Positions 25,701-39,566 of a DNA stretch of 64,000 nucleotides are shown here, piece by piece. Under the pieces are notes generated by a model. That model did no database searches. It worked only from the letters and a program-made list of their open reading frames with translations, and was not told where the DNA came from. A program made the position numbers and the translations under genes. The first letter of the stretch is position 1, and every line of letters starts with the position of its first letter. The DNA comes from an uncultured Prevotella sp. Its GTDB lineage: Bacteria > Bacteroidota > Bacteroidia > Bacteroidales > Bacteroidaceae. Location: positions 4,123 through 68,122 of the forward strand of contig CAJJWN010000014.1 in assembly GCA_905196835.1 (NCBI GenBank), given 5' to 3'.

Positions 25701-26598
25701 CAAGAACCTTGAGTATGACGGCATACAGTCGAATAATTGGACCGAGGATGAGCACACTAACGAGCTAATCCAGAAGCTCATAATGAACTTCATCAAGAAG
25801 TACAAACTTCTCGATGCAGAGTTGAAACGCCGCAAGTTTGCCATAACTATCGGCGACGAGCTGCCTTCCGGCATTCTGCAGATGGCAAAGGTTTATGTTG
25901 CCAAGAAACGCAAGATTGGCGTTGGCGACAAGCTCGCAGGCCGTCACGGTAACAAGGGTATCGTTTCCAAGGTTGTACGCCAGGAAGACATGCCGTTCCT
26001 TGAGGACGGACGTCCCGTTGACCTTGTGCTCAATCCGCTGGGTGTGCCTTCGCGTATGAACCTCGGACAGATTTTCGAGGCCATTCTTGGTGCCGCTGGC
26101 AAGCGTCTCGGCGTCAAGTTCGCTACACCTATTTTCGATGGAGCCAAGCTTGACGACCTTCAGGAATGGACCGATAAGGCAGGTCTGCCGCGTTTGTGCT
26201 CGACCCATCTTTATGATGGTGAGACCGGTGAGCAGTTTGACCAGCCAGCAACAGTCGGTATAACATACTTCCTCAAGCTCGGGCACATGGTTGAAGACAA
26301 GATGCACGCCCGCAGTATCGGTCCGTACTCGCTCATCACCCAGCAGCCGCTTGGCGGTAAGGCGCAGTTTGGTGGACAGCGTTTTGGAGAGATGGAGGTT
26401 TGGGCGCTTGAGGCGTTTGGTGCGAGCCATGTGCTTCAGGAAATCCTTACCATCAAGTCTGACGACGTTGTAGGCCGTTCTAAGGCTTACGAGGCAATAG
26501 TAAAGGGCGAGCCAATGCCTACGCCGGGCATCCCTGAATCGCTTAACGTGCTGCTGCATGAGCTTCGCGGACTTGGCTTGAGCATCACCCTCGACTGA
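22786..26598 (+). CDS. rpoB: RNA polymerase subunit beta
   Basis: A 1270-residue catalytic subunit. The rifampicin-pocket region [20 protein letters not shown] then [13 protein letters not shown] is wild-type at the main resistance positions. Later landmarks are the flap region, [19 protein letters not shown] and the C-terminal clamp sequence [19 protein letters not shown]. The lobe contains a Bacteroidota-typical insertion relative to short beta subunits. It is followed by rpoC after 38 bp. Confidence 0.99.
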   Translation: MASKIVDNRVNFASVKNPMPYPDFLDVQLKSFRDFLQLDTPPEERKNDGLYKVFAENFPITDTRNNFVLEFLDYYIDPPRYTIDECLERGLTYSVPLKAKMKLYCTDPDHEDFGTFIQDVFLGTIPYMTDNGTFIINGAERVVVSQLHRSPGVFFGQGVHANGTVLYSARIIPFKGSWIEFATDINNVMYAYIDRKKKLPVTTLLRAIGFETDKDILQIFDLAEEIKVNKKNMKEAIGRRLAARVLKSWNEDFVDEDTGEVVSIERNEVIMERETEITKDNIDDIIDSGASTILLHKDADAASKYSIIFNTLQKDPSNSEKEAVLYIYRQLRNADPADDASAREVIQNLFFSDKRYDLGTVGRYRINKKLGLDTDMDVRILTKEDIIEIIKYLIQLVNSNATVDDIDHLSNRRVRTVGEQLSNQFSIGLARMSRTIRERMNVRDNEVFTPTDLINAKTISSVINSFFGTNPLSQFMDQTNPLAEVTHKRRLSALGPGGLSRERAGFEVRDVHYTHYGRLCPIESPEGPNIGLISSLCVYAKINDLGFIETPYRKVKDGVVDLDNENIVYLTAEEEEDHIIGQGNAPLNDDGTFIRDVVKCRQDADFPVVPPSEVDLMDVSPQQIASIAAGLIPFLEHDDAHRALMGSNMMRQAVPLLHNEAPIVGTGIERQVCVDSRTMITAEGDGVIEYVDATTIRILYDRTEEEEFVSFEPALKEYRIPKFRRTNQNMTIDLRPICDKGQRVKKGDILTEGYATENGELALGRNLLVAYMPWKGYNYEDAIVLNERVVREDILTSVHVDEYSLDVRETKRGMEEFTSDIPNVSEEATKDLDDNGIIRVGARVEPGDILIGKISPKGESDPSPEEKLLRAIFGDKAGDVKDSSLKANPSLTGVVIDKKLFSRAVKTRASKQQDKVVLAKIDEEYAAKIDDLKDILVDKLLTLTDGKSSMGIKDYTGAEIITKGSKFTMAQLKNLEYDGIQSNNWTEDEHTNELIQKLIMNFIKKYKLLDAELKRRKFAITIGDELPSGILQMAKVYVAKKRKIGVGDKLAGRHGNKGIVSKVVRQEDMPFLEDGRPVDLVLNPLGVPSRMNLGQIFEAILGAAGKRLGVKFATPIFDGAKLDDLQEWTDKAGLPRLCSTHLYDGETGEQFDQPATVGITYFLKLGHMVEDKMHARSIGPYSLITQQPLGGKAQFGGQRFGEMEVWALEAFGASHVLQEILTIKSDDVVGRSKAYEAIVKGEPMPTPGIPESLNVLLHELRGLGLSITLD

Positions 26599-26636
26599 CA
26601 ACTGAACTCTTTACATAACAAATATACATAAGACAT

Positions 26637-30971
<4,335 letters not shown>

Positions 30972-30991
30972 GCAGGCTTCATGTAATAAAG

Positions 30992-31030
30992 AAAAGGCGA
31001 TGCGGACAGTTTTTCCGCATCGCCTTTTTC
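30992..31030. terminator. Bidirectional terminator, rpoC and DUF4595 gene
   Basis: AAAAGGCGATGCGGA (30992-31006) pairs with its complement ending at 31028. The A and T tracts on both sides suit both the + transcript of rpoC and the - transcript ending at 31063. Confidence 0.9.
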
Positions 31031-31062
31031 ATTGTGATGTGTTGGTTGAGATTTGAATTTTG

Positions 31063-32649
31063 TTATTCGTAGAAGCTGAAAGTTACGTCTTGTTCGTCTC
31101 CCGGCTGTATTGTTTCGCCTTCGTTAAGGCTTGTATAGCCGTTGTCCGTCCAAACGTATGTATTGGTGCTGTTGTCGTCAATGTCGATTTCCATGACTGG
31201 TAGTTGCGCGGTGGACTTGCCTAACAGGCCTGCGTAGTAGAGGTTCTGTATCTCGTCAAGGTCAACGCTGAAAATCTTGTAGTACAGCATTATGTTGTTT
31301 GAGTTGGCTTGTCCGTCGTATTCGTAGCGGCAATCGTTACCGGGGCGTCCGTCGCTTTTGTGCGTATAGCTCATTCTTATGAGGTTGCCGTCTTCCCATA
31401 CAAGTGTGTACATGCGCCCCTCGCGTCCGTCGTCTATGGTGGTGACGTGTCCTTCTCCGTCGTATGTGAAGATGCTTGTGTCGTCGTGCTTTAAGCCGTA
31501 AACGCGCTCGGCAAAGCCTTGCTCGTTCAGCTCCACTTCATATTCCACCTCGTCGCCGTCCATCACCTGTACGTCGGGTAGTCCTGCGCTAGGGTTGGTG
31601 ATGTAGTTGTAGCGGAAGGTTATGGTCTCGTAGCTTTTCACTATTTGCGTGAGAAACCCGTTTTCGTAGACGAAGCGGTCGCCGTTCATCTCCTTGAGCA
31701 GCTTGCCCGTGAACACGTTGGCGAGCGGCGACATGTCTTCGGGCAGGTCGGTGCCGGGCGTCTCGGTTGTGTCGTCGGTTACGAGGTAAGTCCACGACTC
31801 GTCGCGTCCGTATTCGTCTTCCCGTTTGTCATGTATCACGGCGCGGTTGCCGTCGAAGGTTATCGTGCAATAGTCGCCTGTCCAGTCGCCGTCCCATGCG
31901 TAATACAGCTGGCCCGCGCCGCGGTTCTTCCATTTCCACTCGGCTACGCCGATAGAGCCGTCGAGGTATGACACTAAGTATGTGCCCGACTTCGACCAAA
32001 CCACTTCTATCGGCATGTCATAGCCATCCTCGCCCGGATTTTCAGGTGTTACGGTCATGTCGTCGGTCTTGCCTGTCTGCTTGTCGTAGTACACGTCGCG
32101 TATTTTCTCAATCCTCCATGTGCGGCAGAGTGCGTTGGTAACGTTGTCGCCGTTCATCGTGGGCTTTTTCTTTGCGTCGTACTGCGTGGTCTGTCCGTCC
32201 TGCGTTGTCACCTCGATGCTGGTTACCTCGTCGCCCGAATATCCGAGCTTAATCGTGCCGAAGCCTTCAAGGGCGAACTCGTTGCCGCCGAGGCTGGTGA
32301 ACGTTCCGTAGATTACGCCGTCGTATTCAGTGGCGCGCGTCAGTCCTTTGGCCTTGCCGCTGTCGAGCAGCGACCGCCTGCTGCTTTTTGCCACGCCGTT
32401 CACCGGTGCGTTGTAGTAGTTCCCGCCGCTGCTTAGCGTCACGATGTAGTTGCCGCTTGCGCTAAGCTCTATGCTCTCGTAGGGCGAGCCGGCCGACGTG
32501 ATTTCATACTTTCCGCTTACCTCTTCATACTGCGGCGTGGGCAGGTCGATGTTGCCGATGCCGCCGCCCTCGTCGTCGCCGCACGCCGTGAAGCACGTAG
32601 CCGTCAGCATCAAGGCCGCGGCCATTGCAAGTAATTTAAACTTCTTCAT
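31063..32649 (-). CDS. DUF4595-type lipoprotein
   Basis: A 528-residue protein from ATG 32649; the open frame extends upstream to 32910 but only this start gives a lipoprotein signal (MKKFKLLAMAAALMLTATCFTAC, lipid Cys at 23). The first half is beta-rich and resembles a lipocalin-like or META-like repeat (FALEGFGTIKLGYSGDEV, WRIEKIRDVYYD). The C-terminal half has RHS/YD-like strands (EYDGQANSNNI, FTYDGEGHVTTIDD) and the GLLGKSTAQLP motif of the Bacteroidota DUF4595 family. Surface-exposed or periplasmic; function unknown. It is convergent with rpoC and has an unusually long upstream gap. Confidence 0.8.
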   Translation of the reverse strand: MKKFKLLAMAAALMLTATCFTACGDDEGGGIGNIDLPTPQYEEVSGKYEITSAGSPYESIELSASGNYIVTLSSGGNYYNAPVNGVAKSSRRSLLDSGKAKGLTRATEYDGVIYGTFTSLGGNEFALEGFGTIKLGYSGDEVTSIEVTTQDGQTTQYDAKKKPTMNGDNVTNALCRTWRIEKIRDVYYDKQTGKTDDMTVTPENPGEDGYDMPIEVVWSKSGTYLVSYLDGSIGVAEWKWKNRGAGQLYYAWDGDWTGDYCTITFDGNRAVIHDKREDEYGRDESWTYLVTDDTTETPGTDLPEDMSPLANVFTGKLLKEMNGDRFVYENGFLTQIVKSYETITFRYNYITNPSAGLPDVQVMDGDEVEYEVELNEQGFAERVYGLKHDDTSIFTYDGEGHVTTIDDGREGRMYTLVWEDGNLIRMSYTHKSDGRPGNDCRYEYDGQANSNNIMLYYKIFSVDLDEIQNLYYAGLLGKSTAQLPVMEIDIDDNSTNTYVWTDNGYTSLNEGETIQPGDEQDVTFSFYE

Positions 32650-33089
32650 GCTGTCTTGTTTTTTTATTGATAAAAATGTTTGTTGGAAATATTTACACAC
32701 GATGAGCCATCGCAGCCGCGCGGATGCGGTTGCGTGCGTGTATGTCGATTGCTGTAAATAACGTGCTGTCGCTGCTGCGGCAAATCCTCCTGTCTGTTGC
32801 ATCGAATTGTCTCCGGCCTGCCGCGCATGTTTGCTGGCTTCGGCCTTGTGAAAATTCTGCAAGACGGGACGCAGACGTTCAAGTAAGTGTAAGGAGAAGA
32901 GCCGTCCCATTACTTTCAGCCGTGCCGCGGATTGGCTCCGGCCGAATTGCCAAGGTAATGTAATCTCCTTTCAGAAAAACTGATTTGCGCTGCAAAATTA
33001 CTGCATATATTTGTATCTCGATTGTCGTTGCGCGTTAAATTTGCTTAACTGCTGTTTTGCGGACGTGAGGTGGGACGCACCGCGATAGG
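32650..33089. other. 440-bp non-coding region upstream of the DUF4595 lipoprotein gene
   Basis: No convincing gene. It holds a minus-strand -7 candidate TAATTTTG (33000-32993) that would give a 340-base leader, and a plus-strand two-box promoter-like signal (32984-33013) with no gene behind it. Confidence 0.4.
32984..33013 (+). promoter_or_regulatory. Orphan promoter-like signal
   Basis: TTTG (32984-32987), an 18-bp spacer, TATATTTG (33006-33013) on the plus strand. No open reading frame or tRNA lies downstream; it reads into element 3 and array F. It could drive a small RNA or be chance. Confidence 0.3.
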
Positions 33090-33286
33090 GGGCATCCGCT
33101 GTTTGTTTGGATTGTATAAAACATTTATTCCTGCGTTTATCTTTCTTACTTATGGCTACATCCTGATATAATCCAGGCAATGACCGTTACCGACTGCCTG
33201 GATTGCAACAGGATATGTACACGAAATGTAATGACAAATACAAAAGAAGATACAATTATCTCATCCAAACGAATTGCGGATGAACC
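33090..33286. mobile_element. MITE-like element 3 with terminal inverted repeats
   Basis: Left end GGCATCCGCTGTTTGTTTGG (from 33091) and right end ending GAATTGCGGATGAACCC (33286) are imperfect inverted copies. The interior has a 10-bp stem (33170-33179 with 33195-33204). On the reverse strand it carries the core GTCGGTAACGGTCATT, shared with element 4. The right end abuts array F with no gap. Confidence 0.65.
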
Positions 33287-33374
33287 CGAAAGGCCGTGTT
33301 TTGCACTGCGAAAGGCCGTGAATTGCACGGCAAAAGGCCGCCTTTTAGCGTGTAAAAGGCGGCCTTTTGCTAAC
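33287..33374. repeat. 22-bp-period quasi-palindromic array F (4 units)
   Basis: Units start at 33287, 33309, 33331 and 33353, all exactly 22 bp. Units 3 and 4 are inverted near-copies. The flank AACTCGCTGGCAGTCAG resembles that of array G. Confidence 0.85.
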
Positions 33375-33402
33375 TCGCTGGCAGTCAGCCGTTTAGCCGT
33401 AC

Positions 33403-33442
33403 ATAAAGAAAGAGCCGTCCAAACTGGTCGTTTGGACGGCTC
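33403..33442 (-). terminator. Terminator of the pectate lyase operon
   Basis: GAGCCGTCCAAAC (33412-33424) pairs perfectly with 33430-33442. On the minus strand it is followed by TTTCTTT, about 80 bp after the lyase stop. Confidence 0.85.
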
Positions 33443-33522
33443 CCGCCTGTCGTTCGGTCGGCTATTACGGCCCGCTTCGACGGCCTATTCCCGCCGTCTC
33501 CTATTCTCGCCGTATTGCCGTC

Positions 33523-35664
33523 TTATTTCTTGATGAATTTCTTTCCGTCGCGGATGTATATGCCCGGCGCAAGCGGCTCCTTCACCTCCATGCCTTGCAG
33601 GTTGTATATGCGGCCGTTGCCCGGCTTTTCTTCCGTTGTGATGTTTGTAATGCCTGTTGACGTTTCGGGATAAAGTTTTATTATCCATACGCATTCTGAA
33701 CCGGCTATGCGGAAGTGTAGGTTTCCCGTTGTTTCTTCTGCCAGTGTGATTGAATGTGTCACAGACGTGTTCCCATTTCGTGACGGGAATACGTATTTGT
33801 CTGCCGTAAATGTCTCATTGCCGAGTTCGGATAGGTATGCGGTTTCTCCGTTTTTGCCGTTGCTATAACCTGTAATGCCGATTTTCGAAATCTTTATTCC
33901 GGCAGGAATGTTTATTGTATAGTCTTCATTACGTGCATACTTGATGCCGGAAATGCCGCAGCCTGAACCGTCGGATTTTGTCTTTGATGTTGTTATGCTG
34001 AAACCGTTGGTGAACAGCCAGTCTCCGTTTTCATCCGTATAGTCGTATGTCTGCGGTGACAGCTCGTATTCAGTAGCCACGGGGTCGTCGCCGACGTAGC
34101 GGTCGATGCCCATCACTTCGCCACCGGCCAGCTGTCCTTTGGTAATGTTTTCAACGAGGCTGTTCAGGTAGTTCTCAAGGTTTGTATATCCGTTGTCGGC
34201 TGTTTCAGCGCCGTCGTCCCGGTTGTTGGGGTCAAAGCCGTTGGACGTCTCATAGTCGTCAGGCATTCCGTCGCCGTCAGTGTCGGTGGCTACGGTTCCT
34301 TTAACGTATGTCAGTTCAGGCCACGGACTCCAGTCGGCAGGCGCGTTGTCGGGGCGGTTGTCCTCCGGGGTGTTTATCATTCCGGGGTTGTTGTCTTTGT
34401 GCTTGCCGTCATCTTCATACCCGTCACCCGTATATGTAGCCAGTCCTTTCTCCGTTTCATTGATAATGAAGTTGTCATAGTCGTCCCTTACCTTGCTGCA
34501 TCCTGCGTATGACAGTACGCGGGCGTAAGCGTCGTTGGCGGAGTGGGTGGTTACGTGTACGAACTCGATAGGCTCTTCAAGCTTCATCTGCTTTTTCACT
34601 TCGTCGGTGTACGTATAGTCTACACTTGCGTCGTTTTTAGTTTGGTTGTACACACCGTAAGTCCAGTTGTCGTTTGTAACGTCGTCGTATTTCGAGTTTA
34701 CGTTGCCGTCTATGAAGAACGTTCCCCATTTGTGCAGCGTCGGCTCGTAATCGGGATAATCTTGTATGTACTCGTTCGTGCGCACGCCTATCGCCGCAAT
34801 GCGCCTTTGTATTGTCTCTGCGTCGCGCTTTGACGTACCGGGGCCTGGCTTGTAATAGTTGTTCACTATGTTCACGTTCATGGCTTCGCCGCCGTAGCAA
34901 CCATTGCCTGCCCAGTTGTAGAACACGTTGTTGCGCATGTCGAGGCGTTCGTCAAGCTGCGTTGTGTAGCGCGGGCCGAGGCGAGGCACGCGGCTTTCGT
35001 GGTGAGCCAGCAGGTTGTGGTGGTATGTAACGCCAGAACCGCCCCAGTTGCCGCCGTATCCGTGTGCGCCTTTAGAGTGTCCCGACGCTTGGAGGCTTTG
35101 CGCCGCGATGCACCATTGTACGGTGGCGTTGCGCACGCCGTATATAGACAGGCATTCGTCAATGCTCCAGCTTACCGAGCAGTGGTCTACGATGATGTTC
35201 TCCTTGTCCATTCCTCCGAGTCCGTCCCATCCGTCGGCGTTCTTTTCTGTTACGTACTTGTTGCCGAGGCGGAAGCGCATGTATCGTATGATGACGTTGT
35301 TCGCTTGTATTTGGAACGGGTTCTCGGCGATGCAGATGCCGTCGCCCGGGGCTGTCTGCCCGGCAATTGTCACGTTGCCGTTTTGCAGTTGAAGCGGTGT
35401 TTCAAGGTGGATTGTTCCAGCAACGTCGAATACAATCGTCCTTGCTCCTGTCTCTTCACACGCTGCACGGAACGAGCCTTCGCCGTTGTCGTTGAGGTTG
35501 GTTACGTGTATTACTTTTCCGCCACGCCCGCCCGTGGTGTATCGTCCGAAGCCTTCGGCACCTGGGAAAGCAGGCGTTTTTTCAACTTGTTGAGCCATGC
35601 TCGGTGTTGATACGAGCATGGTCGGAACAAGCAGCAATGCCATTTGTAAAAATCTTCTTAGCAT
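33523..35664 (-). CDS. Secreted pectate lyase (PL1-like) with calcium-binding and sorting-like tail
   Basis: A 713-residue protein with a signal peptide (cleavage near STPSMA, residue 24). It opens with the family motif PAFPGAEGFGRYTTGGRGG and continues as a right-handed beta-helix. Landmarks are GLGGMDKENIIVDHCSVSWS and HHNLLAHHESRVPRLGPR, the latter matching the Arg-containing active-site region. A thrombospondin-3-like Asp repeat (DTDGDGMPDDYE) follows, then a beta-sandwich region. The C-terminus GRIYNLQGMEVKEPLAPGIY resembles the tails of Prevotella secreted proteins (T9SS-like). It lies directly downstream of the pectin methylesterase without its own promoter, so the two form an operon. 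It cleaves polygalacturonate by elimination; exact PL subfamily not determined. Confidence 0.88.
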   Translation of the reverse strand: MLRRFLQMALLLVPTMLVSTPSMAQQVEKTPAFPGAEGFGRYTTGGRGGKVIHVTNLNDNGEGSFRAACEETGARTIVFDVAGTIHLETPLQLQNGNVTIAGQTAPGDGICIAENPFQIQANNVIIRYMRFRLGNKYVTEKNADGWDGLGGMDKENIIVDHCSVSWSIDECLSIYGVRNATVQWCIAAQSLQASGHSKGAHGYGGNWGGSGVTYHHNLLAHHESRVPRLGPRYTTQLDERLDMRNNVFYNWAGNGCYGGEAMNVNIVNNYYKPGPGTSKRDAETIQRRIAAIGVRTNEYIQDYPDYEPTLHKWGTFFIDGNVNSKYDDVTNDNWTYGVYNQTKNDASVDYTYTDEVKKQMKLEEPIEFVHVTTHSANDAYARVLSYAGCSKVRDDYDNFIINETEKGLATYTGDGYEDDGKHKDNNPGMINTPEDNRPDNAPADWSPWPELTYVKGTVATDTDGDGMPDDYETSNGFDPNNRDDGAETADNGYTNLENYLNSLVENITKGQLAGGEVMGIDRYVGDDPVATEYELSPQTYDYTDENGDWLFTNGFSITTSKTKSDGSGCGISGIKYARNEDYTINIPAGIKISKIGITGYSNGKNGETAYLSELGNETFTADKYVFPSRNGNTSVTHSITLAEETTGNLHFRIAGSECVWIIKLYPETSTGITNITTEEKPGNGRIYNLQGMEVKEPLAPGIYIRDGKKFIKK

Positions 35665-35691
35665 GTTCTTTTGTTTTTAGTTTATAGGTTA

Positions 35692-35751
35692 AAGCCCTTG
35701 CGCCCGGCGGCATGGCTTATGGCGGCCATGCCGGGCCGGGCGTAGGGGCTT
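35692..35751 (-). promoter_or_regulatory. Long hairpin between methylesterase and lyase genes
   Basis: AAGCCC..GCCCGG..CGGCATGGC pairs with 35725-35751 over more than 20 bp with small bulges, in the 94-bp intercistronic gap. On the minus strand only TTTAACC follows, so partial termination or transcript stabilisation is likelier than full termination. Confidence 0.6.
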
Positions 35752-35758
35752 GTCGGTG

Positions 35759-38700
35759 TTATTTCCTTATGGTCTTGCGCACTGTCTTGCTGCCGTCGGC
35801 CATGGTCTTTACTTCTATTACCACGCCGCGGTATTCGTTGTTGACGCGCGTTCCGTCGATGCTGTAATATGCGGTGCTTACGGCTTCGCCGTTTTCAGCC
35901 GCGCCAACCTCGTCGATGCCGGTTGCCACTTGCGCTTCGGCTGCCTCGCCGAGGCCGCCCATCTGGTTGGCCGCTCGTACCGAATACTTTGCGACTGCGT
36001 CTTCAACGGTGTATGTAGGCTCGGTGGTGAAGTCGATTACCTTGCCGTCCTTGCATACCGCCCAGCAGAGAACGTACTGGCTGTCGTCCCATGTCAGCGT
36101 ACTGCCGTCAATCTTTACGTTTGTCGGGGCTGACGCCTGTTCGGTCAGTGAAGCCGGGTTCCAGTCGTCGTCACCGCCCATCACTTTCTCTATTGTGTAT
36201 GAGTCGGCCTCCTCCTTGGTGAGCACGGGGTTGTTATCGTGCGTGCCGGCAAAGGTTTTCTTGCGGTTGCTTAGGTCAATGGTTGTGCCGGAGGCCGTTG
36301 TAGAGTTGTATTCGGCGAAGCGTGCCGGCCAGCCTGTGCCCATCTCGCTCCAGCCTGCTGCTGTGGGCTGTACTTCCATTTTCGTGTCTATGTAGAGTGC
36401 GATAGGCGTGCCTTCTCCCCACGGACGGCCAAGGGTATAGTTGCCGTCAACGCCGTTGGTTTCACCCTTGATTGTGCAGTCCTTGAAGATGTAGCCGTAC
36501 TCCTTCGGCAATGAGGGCACTGCGAGGTAACCTCCGGCTTCGCACATTACAAGTGTTACGCCGTTGTAATATACGTCGCCCTTGCCGCAGAGGAAGTCGG
36601 TACGTCCGCGCAGCTCGCCGCCCTCGAAGTAGAAGCGTCCGTTCTGGTTGTCAGAAAGGTACGTGTCCTGGTAGCCGTAGAGGCGGACGTTCTTAAATAC
36701 GTTCTTGTTTCCGCCGTCGTCAAGTGCGCAGTTGCGTCCTGTCCCGTCATCCATGCTGTTGCGGAAAGTGATGTCCTGCACGTACATGCCAGTGACATCT
36801 TTCGTAAACTCGAACGTTGCGCTGTAATCCAATCCTTCGAGAGGATTGACGTCTTCCCCTTTTTCGTTCTTTATATTGTCGGGTACGGTGTTGGCGAATG
36901 ACGTGTTGTCCATGCCCTCGCCGATGATGGACACGTTGGGAGTGCTGACTATTGTCCTCGGGTCGGGGTATTGTTTGCCGTCGCTGCCCGGTACTGGCTC
37001 TGTCTCCGATGCCGGAATTACGTAGTCTCCCTGCTTTACGAAGATGTAGAAGCGTTTGCTTGTGTCCTCGCGATTGGCGGCTGCGGCTATGGCTTCGGTT
37101 ATTGTGCCGTTGTCGGGCACGATGAAGTCATACAGGGCTTTGGTTACCACGGGGCGCGTCATCGTGGTGAAGTTGACCGTGATGTCGTCAGTGATGAAGT
37201 TGTCGGTGAGGTCGCTCACGGTGTTTGCCGGCAGGGTGAAGGTATACCGGGTGGAGTAGGACAGGCCCTTGTACTCGAACATCACCGTCTTGCCCGATAC
37301 CTGCGGCTCAAGCTCAAGGTCGCCGAGCGTGGCCGTAGCGCCTTCCTTCACCTTAACTTTCTCGTCGAAGTTGAGCACGATGCGGCCGTTGGCCGACGCG
37401 TTGGTCGCTCCTTCCGCCGGAACGGTCGACTCCAACTTGGGCGCAACGCCGTCGTTGACGTACTCTTGAGTACCTGTAATGTAGATGTCGGCGATTGATA
37501 TGCCGTCCTTTACGCTCTCTGAGCCGGTGATGGCGGACGTCTTGTCAGACTTCCAGCGTATGTAGACAGTCTTCTGGTTGTTGGCTTCTTCTGGCAGCTT
37601 GATGTCCTGCTCAAACCATGTCTTCTGTTTGTCGAGGTTGAATGTGCCGGCTTTCGTCCATGTAGTGCCGTTGAGCGAATATTCAACGTCCTGCTTCGGG
37701 TAGGCGTTGAAGTTATAGAACATCGCCGAGTGTACCGTTATGTCTTTGAACGCTTCGGCGTTGATTTGTGTCTGCCAGTAGTAGTCGCCTATTGCGTTTT
37801 CTTTCCAGTTAACGGCGGCTCCGCGCCCTTCCTGTCCGCCTTCGTCAGCTATGCTCTTGTCGAGCCAGCTGCTTTGTTCGCCGGTTTCGTTGCGCATGAT
37901 GAGCACGTCGGCATCGTTGTCGGCGGCGTAGAAGTCAGCCTTGCGGCTTTCGTTGCCTGCCGTGTAGAAGTCCCAGCCCGCGATGCAGTCGAGCTTGGAT
38001 GAGAATGCGGCGGTTGCATTCTTGTCTGCGTCCATGGTGACTTTGAGTTCAGGCGTTGTTTCGCCGCTGCTCCAGTTTGCGAAATCGAGTATGTAGTTGC
38101 CGGTAGCGGTGAGGGTTACTTCCTGTCCCTCCTCGTACATGTTCTTGCCGTCAACCACTGTGGGTGCAGGCGTCGGCGTAATCATGTAGTCCTTGCCGCC
38201 GCCCGTAGCGCCGTAGGTAAGTGAGTAAGTGTTGATTTTTTCGTAGTTCGCCGTTACGGTAACGTCGCCTGTAATGGCAAACTTGTATGTGTCTTCGGTA
38301 GATTTTGTCTCTTCGCCGACGCTCCAGCCTGTAAACTTGTAGCCGAAGTTGCGTGTCTGCGTAAGGGTAAGCTCGGTGTTTTCGTCGAAAACGTTGCCTA
38401 CGGGTTGTACATTGACAATACCTGCGCCCTCGGGAGATACTTTTACGGTGAGGTTGCACTGTTGTACTTCTACCGCTGTGCCCTCGATATGGCCTTCGAT
38501 AATGACGTTTGCGAAGCCTACGTTCTTGCCTGGGTCAAGGCTGTAGACGTTTATACGCAAGCCGCATGGCCCTTCAGAGGCCGCCGCTTCGGCTACATTG
38601 TATTCAAATTGGTGAAACTTCTCTCCTGCGGGGTCATTCCCGTTTTCGCGTGAAGGTTTTGCTCCATTTGCCAGTTCTACCGTCGAACCGTCGGCATTGA

Positions 38701-39125
38701 CCCAGAAAATGTCGTATATGCCGCCGCCTGTGCCCCATTTTGTGCTGATGAAAGACACTTTTGTCGGTGTGAACTTAAGTCCTGTCTTTGGTGACAGCAT
38801 AAACTCGATGGCGTTGTTCTCGGTAGCCCCTTTGTCTTTGCCGGCGGATTGGATTTTTGTCTGTGGCAGGGCTCCGTCTTCTTTTGGAGTCTCCGTTCCG
38901 TTGTATGTGAAGTTGCTGCCCAGCGTCACATAGTTGCTCTTGAACCATCCGTCGCCCTCTGTCGGCGTGATAGTTGCCGTCTGTCCTTCTGTTCCGAGGT
39001 CGAACGGCCAAGTTGCCGTCACGTCAGAGTTGACCGTTTGTGCGCTAATTGGCATGGGCGAAATTACCCCCCCCCAACAGGGCAATTAGCACGCAAACGA
39101 ATACGTGTAAATGTTTGTTTACCAT
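35759..39125 (-). CDS. Secreted pectin methylesterase (CE8), out of frame at a G9 run
   Basis: The main frame encodes two divergent InlB-like repeats (KVSPEGAGIVNVQP.. and YSLTYGATGGGKDY..), a galactose-binding-like region, an Ig-like domain (PKLESTVPAEGATNASANGR) and a CE8 beta-helix. CE8 catalytic motifs are YGYQDTYL, GRTDFLCGKGDVYY and LGRPWG. A Prevotella-type tail ends the protein. The signal peptide MVNKHLHVFVCVLIALLGG begins at ATG 39125 in a different frame. Nine consecutive G (minus strand, 39067-39075) separate it from the body. With eight G the product would be a continuous 1121-residue exported protein with cleavage after PMPISA. As written, only an unexported form from Met 39085 could be made. 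It removes methyl esters from pectin ahead of the lyase. Confidence 0.88.
39067..39075 (-). repeat. Poly-G tract (G9) inside the signal peptide
   Basis: Nine consecutive G on the minus strand, the longest G/C run noticed in the window. Loss of one unit restores the reading frame of the methylesterase. Confidence 0.85.
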
Positions 39126-39250
39126 AGATTTGTTGTTTTGATTAGTAATATAAATAATGTATAAAGTCTTCTTCTTGAGCCAGTCTCGCCTGCTTCGCGC
39201 GGCCTGTTGCGGCCGGATGAATGTAGGTAAAGTAGTTTGTATTCGGTCGG

Positions 39251-39279
39251 CAAATATACGTATAATATCTGAAACGCAA
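39251..39279 (-). promoter_or_regulatory. Promoter of the pectin operon
   Basis: Minus strand TTG (39279-39277), an 18-bp spacer, TATATTTG (39258-39251), about 125 bp before the ATG. Confidence 0.6.
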
Positions 39280-39356
39280 GCGGTTTTGTAAAAAAATATT
39301 GTCATTTCCGCCGCTTTTTGCGGCGTTTTGTCCGTTTGTGTGGTGCGTGGTGCTCG

Positions 39357-39444
39357 GTGAAAGGCCGTATTTCGCATTGCAAAAGGCCGCAAATCGCAGG
39401 CTAAAAGGCCGTGTTTTGCACGGTAAAAGACGGCCTTTTGCAAC
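39357..39444. repeat. 22-bp-period quasi-palindromic array G (4 units)
   Basis: Units start at 39357, 39379, 39401 and 39423. It lies between divergent promoters (pectin operon and mscS-like gene), so a terminator role alone does not explain it. Confidence 0.85.
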
Positions 39445-39506
39445 GCGCTGGCTGACAGGCGGTTATGCGGCTTGTTGCCGATGGCCTGACGAACGGGCGT
39501 TTACGC

Positions 39507-39537
39507 TTGTTTTTGTTGCCATTATTTTGTACCTTTG
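39507..39537 (+). promoter_or_regulatory. Promoter of the MscS-family gene
   Basis: TTG (39507-39509), a 20-bp spacer, TACCTTTG (39530-39537), 29 bp before the ATG at 39567. Confidence 0.65.
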
Positions 39538-39566
39538 CGCCATGCAACCAATCAGTGTTTAACGGT

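Noticed and set aside
33287..33374. 22-bp arrays as CRISPR arrays
   Set aside because: Period is 22 bp with no unique spacers between identical repeats, units are themselves palindromic, and no cas genes are present.
33180..33533. 117-codon frame across element 3 and array F
   Set aside because: It reads through repeats in frame by chance because the 22-bp units give few stops; no start signal or protein family.
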